From: Plasmodium coatneyi
Lineage: Eukaryota > Apicomplexa > Aconoidasida > Haemosporida > Plasmodiidae
Length of the DNA: 64,000 nucleotides
Direction: 5' to 3'
Assembly: GCF_001680005.1 (NCBI RefSeq)
Contig: NC_033557.1
Location: forward strand, 744,001-808,000
How positions within the stretch are numbered: the first letter of the stretch is position 1; every line of letters starts with the position of its first letter. Shown one piece after another: positions 23,301 through 35,150 of the stretch. The notes under the pieces are model-generated. The model saw nothing but the letters and a program-made list of their open reading frames with translations. It was not told the origin of the DNA and did not search any database. The translations under genes were made by a program, and so were the position numbers.

Positions 23301-25034
23301 TTTACTTTTTAGCTTTACAATTTTTGGTGCACTCACTATGGTTTTGTTGGACGTGCCCCTGGCGACGTTTCTGGGGGATTTGCTTTTGGGCATCGCATGC
23401 TGGTTTTTTCCACACTCCACCTTGACTGCTTCCACCTTGGTGGTTTCCATTTTAGCTGCTTCCTCCTCCTCCTTGGCGAACGCATGACTCTGCAGGTTGT
23501 TGGCCTTCCCGAGGTTCAGTTTGGTCAGCTTCGCTCTGGGTGAGGTCACATTTAGGGGGGGCACTCCAGGAGAAGCTAAACTTGGGGGAATCACTCCAGG
23601 GGAAGTCACACTCGGGGGGATCACTGCCGGGGTGGCGCTGCTTAGCGAAACCGCCTTGGGGGATGTACCACTTGGGGGGATCACCCTGGGCGAACCGGCA
23701 ACGTCCAAGTTTATATGCCTCGACTGAACAACCGTATAATCCATGGTGGGAAAGAACTCACTGGAGGAGTTCCATTTTTCCATGTCGAGTGTTGCGTAGG
23801 AGAGGTTCGGGGTGGTGGGGGAGCTAGTCCCTCCGACGCAGGACCGGTACGCCCCATCTGCCTCTAACCCGACCGTTTCCATCATCGCAGAACCCACCAC
23901 AGTAGAACCCATACTGGCCCTACTCAGATGCATCAAATTATTCTCTATGTCGCAGAAGCTCCTTTTCATTTGTTCCCACTGATTGGAAGAAATACCGTTG
24001 GAGTCCTTCTTTGACAAATGTAAAGGACTAATCTCACTAAGGGAGTACTTCTTCCCCTGCATGTGTCTGTCACCTTGTTCTTTCCCTTCCTCTTCCATCT
24101 CGTTCAGTGTGTCTTGTCCTACCCTCTCGTCAGTGCAGTTATTTTGGTTCTTCCAATCGGTGTAGGTACCGTTGTAAATGTTTGCACCACTGTCTGCTTC
24201 TTTCCCCGGTGGTGAGTCATGCGTGTTTTGCTGTTGTGCCACCTTTGCTGTAGATCCGATAACGGGAACATCTTCATAGAACCCATTGAGCGATTCTAAA
24301 TTTTTAGTAGATGCAAGTTCTGAATACATTTTTGACAGATTCTGTTGGAACAGCGTATCACTGGTGGACGAGATGGATTGCATGGAGTGGTTGAACTGTC
24401 TTATGTTTCGCATGAGTTCGTTGACTGCGTTCATTTTGGCGTCGTTCGCTGAGCATTCCTTAGTGATGCTCTTAGTGGTGTCCTTCACGGTCCCCTTCGT
24501 GACCCCCTTCGTGGCGTGGTTTCCCTCACTCTTATAAACCGGGGACAGCATCCTCTCGTCGTAACACTGCGGGGAGCTCTCCCCCTCGGGGCCATTCGGG
24601 AAGGACTCTCCACCCATTCCCCCTACGCTGCTGATGCATATTTTGACCCCTCCACTGTTTTTTTGTTCCCCGTGGGGAGCAACTAGGTTGTGTGACAGGG
24701 CAGGGTTGTTCGAAACGGCGGGGTTGTTCGACACGGCGGGGTTGTCCTGCCTGTTGGGACTGCACGTGATAAGGTCGGTACCCCTTTCATCTGCCCCTAC
24801 GTAATACTCCCTTGCGGACCCATCCGATGAGGAAAAGTACTCACCCGCCAGTTCCTCTTTGTCGTTCTCATTTTCCGTCGTTCGGTTAGATATGCACACG
24901 TCCTCCTGTGTCTCCTTCAACACGGAAGCGAAGCAGATATTTTTCGTTGTGTTACTCGTTTCGCCCATTTCTGCCTGAACCCATTTGTACTCATCCGTAG
25001 AATCGGATCTCTTCCCATGTTCATGGTTATTCAT
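20333..25034 (-). CDS. kinesin-8B: Kinesin-8B motor protein
   Basis: Five exons on the minus strand, 25034-21333, 21188-21126, 20992-20870, 20711-20556 and 20440-20333, all in phase 0, give 1,383 aa. Residues 1 to about 650 are low complexity, with SNNPAV and VIPPS..TSP repeats. The motor domain follows, with GATGAGKTHT (P-loop), NKTSSRSH (switch I), VIDLAGSE (switch II) and YANRAKNI at its end, the last close to the neck as in kinesin-8. The C-terminus is coiled coil interrupted by an Asp/Ala-rich repeat (ADVADATDLADVTDLAD) encoded at about 21640-21720. The four small 3' exons encode coiled-coil tail and are easily missed, because the long exon has a stop (TAG) just past its donor. In Plasmodium, kinesin-8B is required for basal body and axoneme formation in male gametes; the subtype call relies on chromosomal position, the kinesin call on motifs. 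Confidence 0.9.
21640..21720 (-). repeat. Coding repeat in kinesin-8B tail
   Basis: Imperfect short units encoding ADV/ADA/LADVTD lie within the coiled-coil tail and break the heptad pattern. Confidence 0.7.
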
Positions 25035-26488
25035 TGTTATTCATTTTTTTTTTTTTTTTTTTTTTTTTTTCTTGTCTTGAGCTTAAAATGGGGTCATACT
25101 GAAGGTAATGATAATCGACATATCATTGGTGAATTGAGAGTGGGGAAACTCGCGGTGAAGAAAATGCTGACACGTGGGAATCTATCGCCCCGTCTGGATT
25201 TGATTTCCCGCGTGGGTGGGCTTGTGGAGTTTACCCTGAGGAGTGGTTCACTCCTTCGTTTCGGCATACTAAAAGATACACTTCCCCCTGGGATGGTACT
25301 GTTTACATGTGGGAAGTCCTGCTAACCGTTTCGATTTAACGGAGGTCAGTCTACCCGTGCTAGCCTCAAGGGAGATAAAGGAAGGAACAGGCGTGAAGAA
25401 AACTCATCCTTCCATATGCTTACCCTTGCACATTTCGCGGGTTAATAGTTTAATAGGGTGGGAGAGTGTAATTGGTGCGTGCACAGATTTGACGCGTTCC
25501 CTTTCTCTTCTCATTCGTCTTTCCTTCCTCTTTTTTTTTTTTTTTTTTTTCTCGTGTTCGCAGAAAGCACACTACGCGTAAAAAGTGCACACCACGTGTG
25601 TTCACATTTGCTTCATTAAAAAAAAAAAAAAAAATACACCTTCACCATTTAACTAGAATAGTGCATACGTTTGCGTTTTGAGACGAACAAAGTGGAGAAT
25701 CCCATGGAGCCTCCCCTTTTGGAAGATAAGAAAAATTTCCTATGTGCATTTAAACAGGTGTGTAATACTTTCGGGTGGGCGAAGTGGATCCTCTTCACGG
25801 AAGTAACGAAGCAACAGTGAGGTGAGACAGATGAGCGGGACGCCACGAGCACTCATCATACGGACAAGTGATAACCGAACGGGAGAGGTTCATAAGAGAC
25901 GTGCAGGCAAGAAACCAAAATATAGTTCCTTTGGGTTGACTCTAATTTAAAATGGTGGGATGTCCACCCTTGGGTTGAGACAGCGGCGGGGGTTGTTAAA
26001 AGGAGGACCCAAATGCCCTACCACCACGTCGGTCATCACTCTTGTGGTGGCCCCTTCTCTGCGTGCCTCCCACCGCTTGCTTCTAATCGGACCTACACCA
26101 ACACATTTGAATTTCTTACACTTTCTTAAATGTCCCCGTGCGGACTGGATACTTTGCTAAGTTGACAAAAAAAGGAAAAAAAAAACGCTTCTTTTTTAAA
26201 TACAAGCAGGGAGAATGAAATGTATCTGGGGGAGGACCCTTTGGAGGACCACCCGTTAGGTGCTTAGCGACGGTTAAGCAGAGTTGGGGTGGCAGGGAGG
26301 AATATGCCTCCCTCTGATTTATGTTAAAAGAAGAAAAGGATTAAAGAGGGGGGGTTCTTCCCTTGGGGGGACGTAAATGAATGTAGCCTGTAAGAGGTAA
26401 GGCACCTTTTTTTTTTTGCGTCCCTCAGTGTGGGAACTTGGCCTATTCGTCTGCTCACTTGTTCTCCTCTTTGTCTTGGCTGAGTCAC
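25035..26488. other. Intergenic spacer
   Basis: The promoter and 5' UTR of kinesin-8B, then the 3' flank of the small three-exon gene. T/A runs lie at about 25047-25070, 25531-25550 and 25618-25634. No gene is seen. Confidence 0.65.
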
Positions 26489-27219
26489 CTACTTCCGCTG
26501 CAGGGTATCCCTGTACTTTTCTAGCTCTTCAAACCGTAGGTCTTTTACACGTAGTATCTGTCCAAAACTGCATGTGGGGGGGAGAGTGATTGACTGTGTG
26601 TGGCGTGGCAAAGAACGGGGGGGGAATGTACACCCCACTGGTGGTAACACACCCGAGCGAAGCGTCAACGTGTTGCAAAGTAGCAATCGGTTGGAATCTC
26701 ATCGTGAGGGGTGTGTAGATGGACGCATAACAGATCCAACAGGAGAACATTCACCCTTTTTACGATGCGTTGCTTTTCTGCACAACATGGTTATCTCTCA
26801 TGCATAGAGATAATATACACACAAGTGGGACACGCTCCGCACGTCGCTATTCATTTGAGCGTTTCCTTTTTTTGGTACCTCTGCAAGGGGCACTGGGGCT
26901 GCATGGTGAGGCCGTGAAAGTGTCTCCACATTTGGGGGCACACGTCTTCCATTTTTTCGATGTGGTTCGTGGTTATTTTGTTCTATCCAGTTGGGAAAAA
27001 AAAAAAAACATACACGCGCATGTGAATATGCGTGTGCATATGCATATATACAGAGGTATGTATTTATGGGTACACTTTGCTGCGGTTGATGGGCCGCCTC
27101 CATGTGCGGACTGAAGAGCCCAAGTGAATTACCTTGCAGAGGTAGCAGACTTTACTGTTCTTGTACTTTACGACATACTGATGCATGAAGAGATCAAATG
27201 TGTTGCAGCTTTTTCCCAT
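26489..27219 (-). CDS. Small three-exon protein of unknown function (89 aa)
   Basis: This gene is assembled from three short exons, 27219-27133, 26982-26879 and 26567-26489, none of which looks convincing alone. The junctions are all GT-AG. Phases match (0, then 2) and the total is exactly 90 codons including TAG. It starts at an ATG (MGKSCNTFDLF) and ends EELEKYRDTLQRK. Five cysteines are present, including a CYLC pair at the end of exon 1 and single cysteines in VCPQMW and PQCPL, so metal binding or disulphides are possible, though the spacing fits no zinc-finger family I know. There is no signal peptide or membrane segment. I do not recognise the family. The model is supported only by splice sites and frame. 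Confidence 0.6.
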
Positions 27220-27842
27220 CTTTTCAGTTTTGTTTCCCTCCAGGTTGGCTAGCTTCTCGGGCAGGCAGCTAAGTTTGACAGGGCATCGCCGTGCGAACTA
27301 GGTAATATCACCCGAGGGGGAGGGTGTATCTCCCAAATTGGTTACCTGGAACGAGTGACACGCCAAGCGGAGTGCCAATTAAACCTAGGGAAGTTTCCCG
27401 CACTGTTGAGAACACACCTTGGAAGGGGATCGACCCACCGTAATTAACACGCACAGGGGAATTTTTTTCCGTTTTTTTTTTTTTTTTTTTTTTTGCACTC
27501 CTGTGTGGTTGGATCACATCGTGATAATGTCACCTGTGCGATGAGCCGAAGGTAACTCTTCTCATTCCTTCGCGAAGAAAAGTACATACCGCTTACCGAC
27601 GAAGGGGGCGGAGTGAAGGAACGCCAAAAGAATAAAATTATGCAGTGCCAGTTGGAGGGGGATATGCTCGAATTAGGTCCCCTTTGGGGGGGACTCTCTT
27701 TAAGAGATACACTAACGAAATGGAGAAACATAGCGGCAGGTGTGAAAAAGGCAGTGACCATCAGACGTGGTAAAAATGGTTAAAGTGGTTAACGTGGTTA
27801 ATGTGGTTAATCCCTGGCAAGCACTGCCAATGGTGCCCCACC
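27220..27842. other. Intergenic spacer
   Basis: The promoter of the 89-aa gene and the 3' flank of CTF18. It contains a T run near 27473-27494 and a short gttaatgtggttaa repeat near 27777-27811. No gene is seen. Confidence 0.65.
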
Positions 27843-30800
27843 CTAGCTGCCCTGGAAGACGCAAAAGTGGAGAGGCTGCAGAACGGCATTGCAGCGCTCC
27901 TCGATGTTCTTGTAATAGCCCTTGGTCTTGACGTACTTCCCCGTGAAGTAAATTTTCTTCTCTTTGTTGATATTCCGGTCCATGTAACTCATTTCTTCTC
28001 TGATCAGATCGGCGATGGTGAGGGCGGCATCTCCCGTGTTTCGTAGAATTTTCGTCTTCAAAATGTTCTTCTCTTTTTTGAGGTTCTTCGCCCTCGGTGC
28101 ACGTGCGCCTTTGCCTTTTGCCTGTAGATCCGTTGAATCCATTATTGCATCTGGCATTGAGGAGGTAGAACTCGCATCATCTTCAGCTAGCTCATTTGGG
28201 AAATAAGTAGAAAAGGCCTTCTTATATCCCTCCTGCTGTGCAATTAAAATCATATCGGTTAGAGACTTGTCAAAGTTGGGAGCGTAGCTAACTTCAAACT
28301 TTCCTTTGTTTGTCTTGGTGGAGGAAGCCTTAATAATATGCATATGGTTGGGTTGCTTTTTCTTCTCGGAGAAGTAAATCGACTGGTTGTTGATCCACTT
28401 TTTCAATTGGTTTAACTTTTCGCACACGATGTTGTTGAGGTAGTTGTCCAGAGTGGGGAAGTGAAAGGTATTCGCATGGGAGGTGAGCGTCGGTGGTTTT
28501 GCCATCTGGGGTTTTCCCATCTGGTGGAACTGCCTGTAGGCGATTTCCTTCTTTTCCGCGTAGAGCAGGAAGTCGTCCACGTAGGGGTCGAACACGTAAA
28601 TTTTCTCGGGCTCGCCCACGGTGAAACTACTACCAGTGGCACTATTACCAGTGGCACCATTACCATTAGCAGGGTTACCCCCTGTGGCGTTATTACCACC
28701 GGTAGGGTTACCACCGATAGGGTTACCAGTGGCATTGTTCCCACCGGCAGGGTTACCACCGGTAGGGTTAGCGCCTATCCGGTTGGGGCCTCCGCCCGAC
28801 CCAATTGCTGACCCCCGAAAGGGATAATTACCCCTCTGTGCACCAAAGTGAAAAAATCCCGCCGATGAAGAAGACACAGACAAGTTGGTAAAGGAAATAT
28901 TAAAAAGGGTCATCACATGGAGCAGCTTCACGCAGAACAGCTTCAACTTGTTGACTTTGTTAAAGTGGTATGGAACGAGGAGGTACTTGGGGGCATCCAA
29001 ATCGCTGAAGTAGGTAATCGTCCCCCACAGGTGAACATTTTTGTAGAAAAACTCGTTCATGTAGAAGAAGGAAAAAATATAGTTGAGCGTCTCAAAGAAG
29101 AACTGTTTGGAGTAGACATACTTGTATGTAATGACCCCAAATTTTTCGTTTAAAAAATTCTCCTTAATTTGCTTAATGCTTAGTTGTTTGGTTCGGTTAA
29201 AGTTGCTGTGGCTGTTGTGCATCAGAATGTATTGGACGTGCGAGTTTATATTCAGCTGAATGATCAGGATGAAAAGGTACACGGCGTAGAAGAGCATCTT
29301 CTGCATGGAATAACTTAACACTTGTTTTTGTCTATATTCCATGGTATCACAGAAAGAGAAGAAATCCAAACAATAGCTAAGCTTACAAAAGTCGAAATCG
29401 TTGAAAGGTATATTCATCAGATTGTCATACACGTAGTAGTAGGACTGCAGGTAGTTGTATTCGTTAGACAAATTAAGGTGGAAGAATTGGTAACAGTCCT
29501 GTAGTAATTGTTTTATCATTTTCTTATTTTTGTTTTTTACATAAATCATGTTAAGCAGCTCCATGTAGTTGTTGTTCGCGTCTTTGTAGAAGAGGTATGC
29601 GTTCAGCAGGTCCATACTGATGACTATTTTGCGCTTCTGCTTGTGCAATCGTTGACCCATAGTAGACGTCCCGCTATTTGCACCACCAGTTGAACACCCA
29701 ATGCTGAGAAAACAGATCGTGTTTAGAATCGCCCGAATGTCCCCCTTGCAGATCTCCACCAATTTGCTAACCGCCTCGTTGCCTATGCTGATGCCCTCCC
29801 TGTCACAGATAAAATGGATTCGCCCCTTTAACGTCTCGTCGTTCACACTGTCTACCACAACCACTTTACTTACCTTTCGGAGCTCCTTTAAACTTTTGTG
29901 GTAAATATCGTTGCAGATGCAGATTATTGGTCTCTTGATGATGCTCCTATTTCGCTTGTCCTTCTTTGTCAGAAACTTCATCACCGCATCTATGTTTTGG
30001 TGCGTGCTGGTCATACCGTCGATCTCATCTACGATACACATGTTGGGTCTAGAACTTATGGAGTTGTTACACACAACGGATTCTAGTAGTGGGATTAGCG
30101 TCTCTTTATTCCTGTCATCACTTCCGTTTATTTCAACCACGTTGAATTTAAAATGGTTAGCAATGACATACGCTAAGGTTGTTTTCCCCTTTCCTGCTGA
30201 CCCACCCAGGAGTAAGATTCGTTGGAATTCGCTGCTCTTTTTGATCTCCTCTTCCTCGATTTTATCATTTCCATGTGGAGATGTCATGTTGGCTGCCCCT
30301 TTGGCTATTCGCTCGGTCCACTGCTTCATCCACATGAGGACTTCCCTGTTGATCGTTTCGTCTGTCAACAGTTCAGAGAAATATTTGGCCCTGTACTTTT
30401 CCACAAAACTGACGCTCGTTTGCGGTTTCACGGTTTTTCCCTCATCTTGGTAAAGATTCTCCGACCCCGTTGGCTGCTTTTCTCTCCTCTCCTTCCGCTT
30501 CTGGTCCTCCTCTTTAATTTCCTGTAGAACCTTCTCCAGCATCTTTCTGAAGTCTTCGCTGCTTCGTCTCAGGAAGATGTTCCTCGTCCATTTTCCACCA
30601 CCTTGCTGTTCTTCCTCCGTGTCATCCCCCAGACCTGCAATGTACTTTCTCCCCACATTCTTCCCCTCACAACCAAACTTCTTCACATACACAGGGGGGT
30701 ATATATCATTGCAGTCGTAAATTTTAAGGTACTCATCGATGTCTTCACTAGTGCTAGCCAATTTGGCACATTCGATCCTGCATCTATATTCCACTTCTTC

Positions 30801-30994
30801 TGGCTTAAAAAATATATCGTCCGAAGTTAAGTGTTTTTTATAAACATACTCCCTCATAAAACGGTAGTCATTAAAAACGTAGTAGTTCTGGAATTCTCTA
30901 TTAAATGGGGGTCCTGTGATGCAGTTTATGAAGGCGGTCTGCTGCTCGAGTTTCGCCTTGGCTGCTAAGAGTGCATTCCTCTCCAGTTGGTCGC

Positions 30995-31027
<33 letters not shown>

Positions 31028-31158
31028 TGTTCGTACTCATCGTAGATGTCAAATTTTCGCTTGTTGTCACTGGCACCCTTCGTCTCCTTTTCGATCTCTT
31101 CAATGAGGGCATTGTCCAGCCCGTTCAGCTCGTCCAAGCCGCTGAAGCCGAAGTTCAT
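27843..31158 (-). CDS. CTF18: CTF18, alternative clamp-loader large subunit, with frame break at a poly-A run
   Basis: The start is the ATG at 31156-31158 (MNFGFSGLDELN). Reading proceeds in one frame for about 45 codons to a run of 27 A on the coding strand (30995-31021) and resumes in another frame (SDQLERNALLAAK) to the stop at 27843. This is either a homopolymer length error or a true frameshift; an intron is unlikely, since only 34 nt would fit. The AAA+ module shows GGSAGKGKTT (Walker A), INGSDDRNKE, CIVDEIDG (Walker B) and GDIRAILN (sensor 2), matching Ctf18 rather than RFC1. The tail includes an Asn/Gly/Pro/Thr-rich repeat (GGNPTGGNNATG) at about 28621-28790. CTF18-RFC loads PCNA on the leading strand and supports cohesion; these roles are known from yeast and human. 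Confidence 0.88.
28621..28790 (-). repeat. Coding repeat in CTF18 (GGNPTGGNNATG type)
   Basis: Short, imperfect 15-18 bp units encode Gly, Asn, Pro, Ala and Thr. They form a low-complexity insert between two conserved parts of CTF18. Confidence 0.8.
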
Positions 31159-31261
31159 GTTTATCGCGCAGGGGGGGAAAACCAATCTGGAGTGATACCA
31201 ATACGGAATAGTAACAATACGGAGTGCTGCCACCCGGACGTGTTGCACATGAACTTCGGCT
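31146..31261. repeat. 15-bp perfect inverted repeat spanning the CTF18 start codon
   Basis: The arms at 31146-31160 (AGCCGAAGTTCATGT) and 31247-31261 are exact reverse complements with an 86-nt spacer. The left arm is the CTF18 start codon and its next codons on the minus strand. Confidence 0.85.
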
Positions 31262-32561
31262 TACCGGAAGGTGGTACCCCGGTTTATCTTAAAATGGCCA
31301 ATGAGGTGATGACCGGGGGAAAAAGTATAACTGCAGAGGATAAACCGCCTGGTCATTGGCAACCTCTTGGCAGACCCTTCCAAGTTGCTTCCTCCTTCAC
31401 AAAAGCAAAAACAGAAGGCACATGCCACAGGGGCGAACTACCACTTGGGCACTTTTATTCCTCAAAAATATGCTCTCCAGGTTGGTTCCAGTTTGGTTCC
31501 AGCTTGGCGCCAGCTTGGTTGTCCCCTGCGGACACGAACGAGTGACGATGCAGATGTGAGGCATACACACCTTCGCCGTGCTTTCGTTTGTCTTTCCCCA
31601 GGGGTGGAATTCAAATGGGGGAAAATCGCATTTACGTTAGGGGAGTGGCGGGGACGGGAAGAACAAAAAAAAAAAAAAAAAAAAAAAAATGCCTCTACTA
31701 AAAGGCACTTCGAAGTTACTCGCTTTTTGCGGTTCCGCTCTCCAATTTTTGTAGCGCCGGAGGGATGTTCGCCTAGTCCGCCCATGTTCGCATCACATAA
31801 ATATGCCCTCATCAAATATGCTTTTTTTTTTTTTTTTTTTTTTTTTTGCGAACGCATACAAAAATGTGCATGTGTGCATCGCGCAAAAAAAATAAAGCGG
31901 CCTTTCAGTCCTACCTTACCCCCAATTGGGAATTACTAAACGTGCGTGTCATTATGTTGCAAAAAAAAGAAAAAAAAGGAGTTGCTTCTTTTGACTGAAC
32001 TTCCCATCTTGGAAGTGTGTATCCCCTTGGTGCAAGCCACTATTCTTAGTGAAGGACAAAAGGACGTGGCGTGTTGGGTAGGCAGTGCTCTTCTGCACAC
32101 AGTTGTGGAAGATCCGTTTCGCACAAGGGGACACGCTCATTTGGGTTTCGAGCGGTGAAGAGGGAACAGCTGGAGGGTGATCAACCGGAATGGACATTCA
32201 TATATAGACCCCCTTACGTACCTACGTGTATGTACACCTATGTAATAACCCATGGGGGAAAATAAAAAAAAAAAAAAGGAAACTTCCCAATTATTCATTT
32301 CCGCTGTGCCACTTTTTCAACCATGTGACAGTTCACCTGACCACTTGTCCATTTTAAGTAATTCGAAAGGGATGATCCAAGTCAGTAATTGCGTGAAGTG
32401 CAAGTGGTGGAAAAGAAAGGTAACGATTTAATGTCCTCAGATGGTTACCCAAACGTCAAGGTGGTACATATGGTTGCAACTCACATGGGGACACGCAAGG
32501 CAAACTCAACTGTGCGGTAGGTCTCCATGGGGAGGCAACTCCAAGTAGCGCCATTCTGCGG

Positions 32562-32592
<31 letters not shown>

Positions 32593-33128
32593 CTAAGAAT
32601 GTATCGTGGCTTTACCCTGTTTATACTTTCCAACTGAACAGACTTAATTAGAACGTTTGAGCAAACCGCATGGGTGTCAGGACAAAACGTTGCACGGTTT
32701 TTTTTCCAATCGGAGAGGCATAGAGAATTTTTTTTTTTTTAATTTTTTGCCGTGCTTGTGATCCCCGCAATTGCCTTTTTCCCACTCCGCGAGGTTCCAA
32801 TTCTGGACATTTTTTTTCTGCACACAAGGACGCTCAGTGTGCGACCTCCCGCTTGCGTTGATGCGACTGTTCTCGCAGGTTGGTCTCTCTGATCGGTCTT
32901 GGTGGTCGGTCTCCCTGGCTGCTTATTTGCTGGGTACTTGCATGTGCACACCCCGTTACACAGTAGCAGCGCCCCCCTGGGGAAGGGCATGCAACTTGCG
33001 CGGCCTTGCGACCTTGCAAAAAAAATAAATAATAAATAGGCAAAGTAGGGCAGAACAGGAAAAAAAACAAAAAAAAAGAAACAGGAAAAAGCACCCCGAG
33101 TTGGTAAAATTTGCACTTCCGTTAAAGA
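31262..33128. other. Divergent intergenic region
   Basis: It lies between CTF18 (minus) and the coiled-coil gene (plus). It contains four copies of an 11-bp ttggttccag-type unit near 31480-31520, an A run at about 31665-31689, a T run near 31823-31847 and an A run at about 32562-32587. No gene is supported. Confidence 0.65.
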
Positions 33129-35150
33129 ATGGCATTTTACCAGTCGGAAAAAAAAAGCAGGCAAAGCAGTTCAGCCCAAAATATTGAGGAAGGAACCAAC
33201 AACTTATGCAACCCCAAAGCGAGCATATTACAAGGCGAAGAGGAAGTTACACGGAAGGCGACTTGGAGCAATGCTCACCATGCGTTAAAAGTAAAAAACG
33301 AAAGCGAAAGCCAGGGGGGAAGTCGCAACCGAAGTCGAAGCGAAGGTCAAACGGCAGGTCAAGAGGCAGATCAAGTAGCAGGTCGAAGCCGCAGCTCAAG
33401 CCGAAACCTAAGCCAGAAGTACCCCCTCATTGACACCGGTTCTCCGGCAGACGAAGCTACCAGCACGGTCCCCCCCGATTCGAAGGAAGGCCCAAGTGAA
33501 GTAGCGAACTCGTGTGGCAGCACGTGTAGCGTCCCCGCTCATGAAAAGTTAAGCGACAGGGTGGGAGATACGCTAGGAGACAGAAAAGTCGACAAACCGC
33601 TCAACCTGCCGAATAATAAACCGGGAGAAAAGGCAGTTTCTCAACTGCTAGTCCACCCACCCGTCCAATTGCCAACCCGCCAAACCATGAACTGCTACCA
33701 GAGTGATGCGAAAAAAAACTACCTCATGAGGCAGGCTGTATTTTTCACGCCCAAAAAAAACTGCGTAATCGTAAGTAATGAAAAAAAGGAAATTGGGAAC
33801 AGAATCGGCCCAAATGGGAATGACGAGCATGCCTTGAATAGCACTTTGCACAAAAATGGTTCTTGGGTGGGAAGCTCTGATCAGAGGAAAGCGGAGAGTT
33901 CTGGTGGGACCATTTGGAAGAGCAAAGACACTGTGTTGTCTTTCAATAGTGATAAGCATGGCGTTAACCATAGCAACGTCAATTTGAACACGGCGCCTGT
34001 GTCCTTCTCGCAAAACTTTGGCGTGACGGAGAATGCCATCGCGGGGGGACACTACGCGGCGTGTGCGGGACAGTATGGCAACGGCGTGGGGGAGTACACC
34101 GTTGGGGGGACGGAATACGGTGGAGGAGGTGCGGGGGAGTTCCCCTTCTGCAATGCAAACAACTGTTGCAGTGTGAGCAGCAGCCTGACCCTGCAAGGAA
34201 ACAACTTCAACAGTCCCACCAGCATAGGTAACGTGAACTTTCTCCAAAATGGAAGCAGCATGAGTGGTAAGGTGACAGCAGCGGCAGTGGTAGCCGGAGG
34301 GGGGGGAAATAACAATGAAGGCAGTCTGGAATACCTGAATATATCATCCCAATGTTTCACGGAAAAGAAGAAAGACATCGTGTACTTGTTTCAAGAGCTC
34401 CTAAGTTATTGCGAGTGCTTAAAAAGGAACAGGAAAAAAAGCACCGAGGAGATTAATAAAATACGAATTAGCTACAACAAAGTTTCGGATTTGCTAAAGG
34501 AAACATTGAAGAGGGAAAAAAACAGCCACATAAAAATTGAGGAGCTGAGGAATATTATCATTACATATGACGAGAAATTGGACCGAGTTAAAAATAGCTC
34601 CGAAGGGACGATATCAAATTTAAATAAAAATGTACAAACGTTAATTGACTTAAACAACAATCTCGAAATGGAAATGAATAAAGTTGCAAATGAAAATCAA
34701 CAGTTGAGGAAAATTGCACAAAACGAATTTAACCTGAACAAAGAAATTAATGAGTTAAGAAATCAGATTGAAATTTTAAACAACGAGAAAGTTGTTCTTG
34801 TAAATCAAATTGATGGACTTCGGTTGGAAAACTCGAAAATTGAAAATGAGAAAAATGTCCTCCTCAGCGATAAGACATTATTACACTGTAAAATTGATGA
34901 ACTTGAAAATGGGCTGAAAAATAAAAATAAAAAAAATATATTTAATCAAGCAAATGGGATTGGACAGGAGAGTAATCCATTTATAATAAACTCAGACGAA
35001 GAAATAAATCAGCAGGTGAACAACTACCTAAATTTGAACCATGAACAGCGGACGGAACTGTTCAAGAATTTCCTCTATCACTGGCGCGAGACAAATAAGG
35101 CCGGTCAGAAGTTTTACGAGCAATCCTGCGTCGCCGGCGCGCCGCTCTAA
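33129..35150 (+). CDS. Coiled-coil protein of unknown function
   Basis: This is a single-exon 673-aa protein from an ATG in an A-rich context. The first 400 residues are low complexity, with an Arg/Ser-alternating stretch (SRNRSRSEG and GRSRSSSRN) followed by Gly/Asn-rich blocks such as VVAGGGGNNN. From about residue 415 to 615 the protein is a continuous coiled coil rich in Lys, Asn, Glu and Leu (for example NEKVVLVNQIDGLRLENSK). It ends in a short conserved-looking helix with ELFKNFLYHWRETNKAGQ. No catalytic motif, signal peptide or membrane segment is seen. I do not recognise the family; a structural or scaffold role is plausible but unproven. Confidence 0.8.
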   Translation: MAFYQSEKKSRQSSSAQNIEEGTNNLCNPKASILQGEEEVTRKATWSNAHHALKVKNESESQGGSRNRSRSEGQTAGQEADQVAGRSRSSSRNLSQKYPLIDTGSPADEATSTVPPDSKEGPSEVANSCGSTCSVPAHEKLSDRVGDTLGDRKVDKPLNLPNNKPGEKAVSQLLVHPPVQLPTRQTMNCYQSDAKKNYLMRQAVFFTPKKNCVIVSNEKKEIGNRIGPNGNDEHALNSTLHKNGSWVGSSDQRKAESSGGTIWKSKDTVLSFNSDKHGVNHSNVNLNTAPVSFSQNFGVTENAIAGGHYAACAGQYGNGVGEYTVGGTEYGGGGAGEFPFCNANNCCSVSSSLTLQGNNFNSPTSIGNVNFLQNGSSMSGKVTAAAVVAGGGGNNNEGSLEYLNISSQCFTEKKKDIVYLFQELLSYCECLKRNRKKSTEEINKIRISYNKVSDLLKETLKREKNSHIKIEELRNIIITYDEKLDRVKNSSEGTISNLNKNVQTLIDLNNNLEMEMNKVANENQQLRKIAQNEFNLNKEINELRNQIEILNNEKVVLVNQIDGLRLENSKIENEKNVLLSDKTLLHCKIDELENGLKNKNKKNIFNQANGIGQESNPFIINSDEEINQQVNNYLNLNHEQRTELFKNFLYHWRETNKAGQKFYEQSCVAGAPL

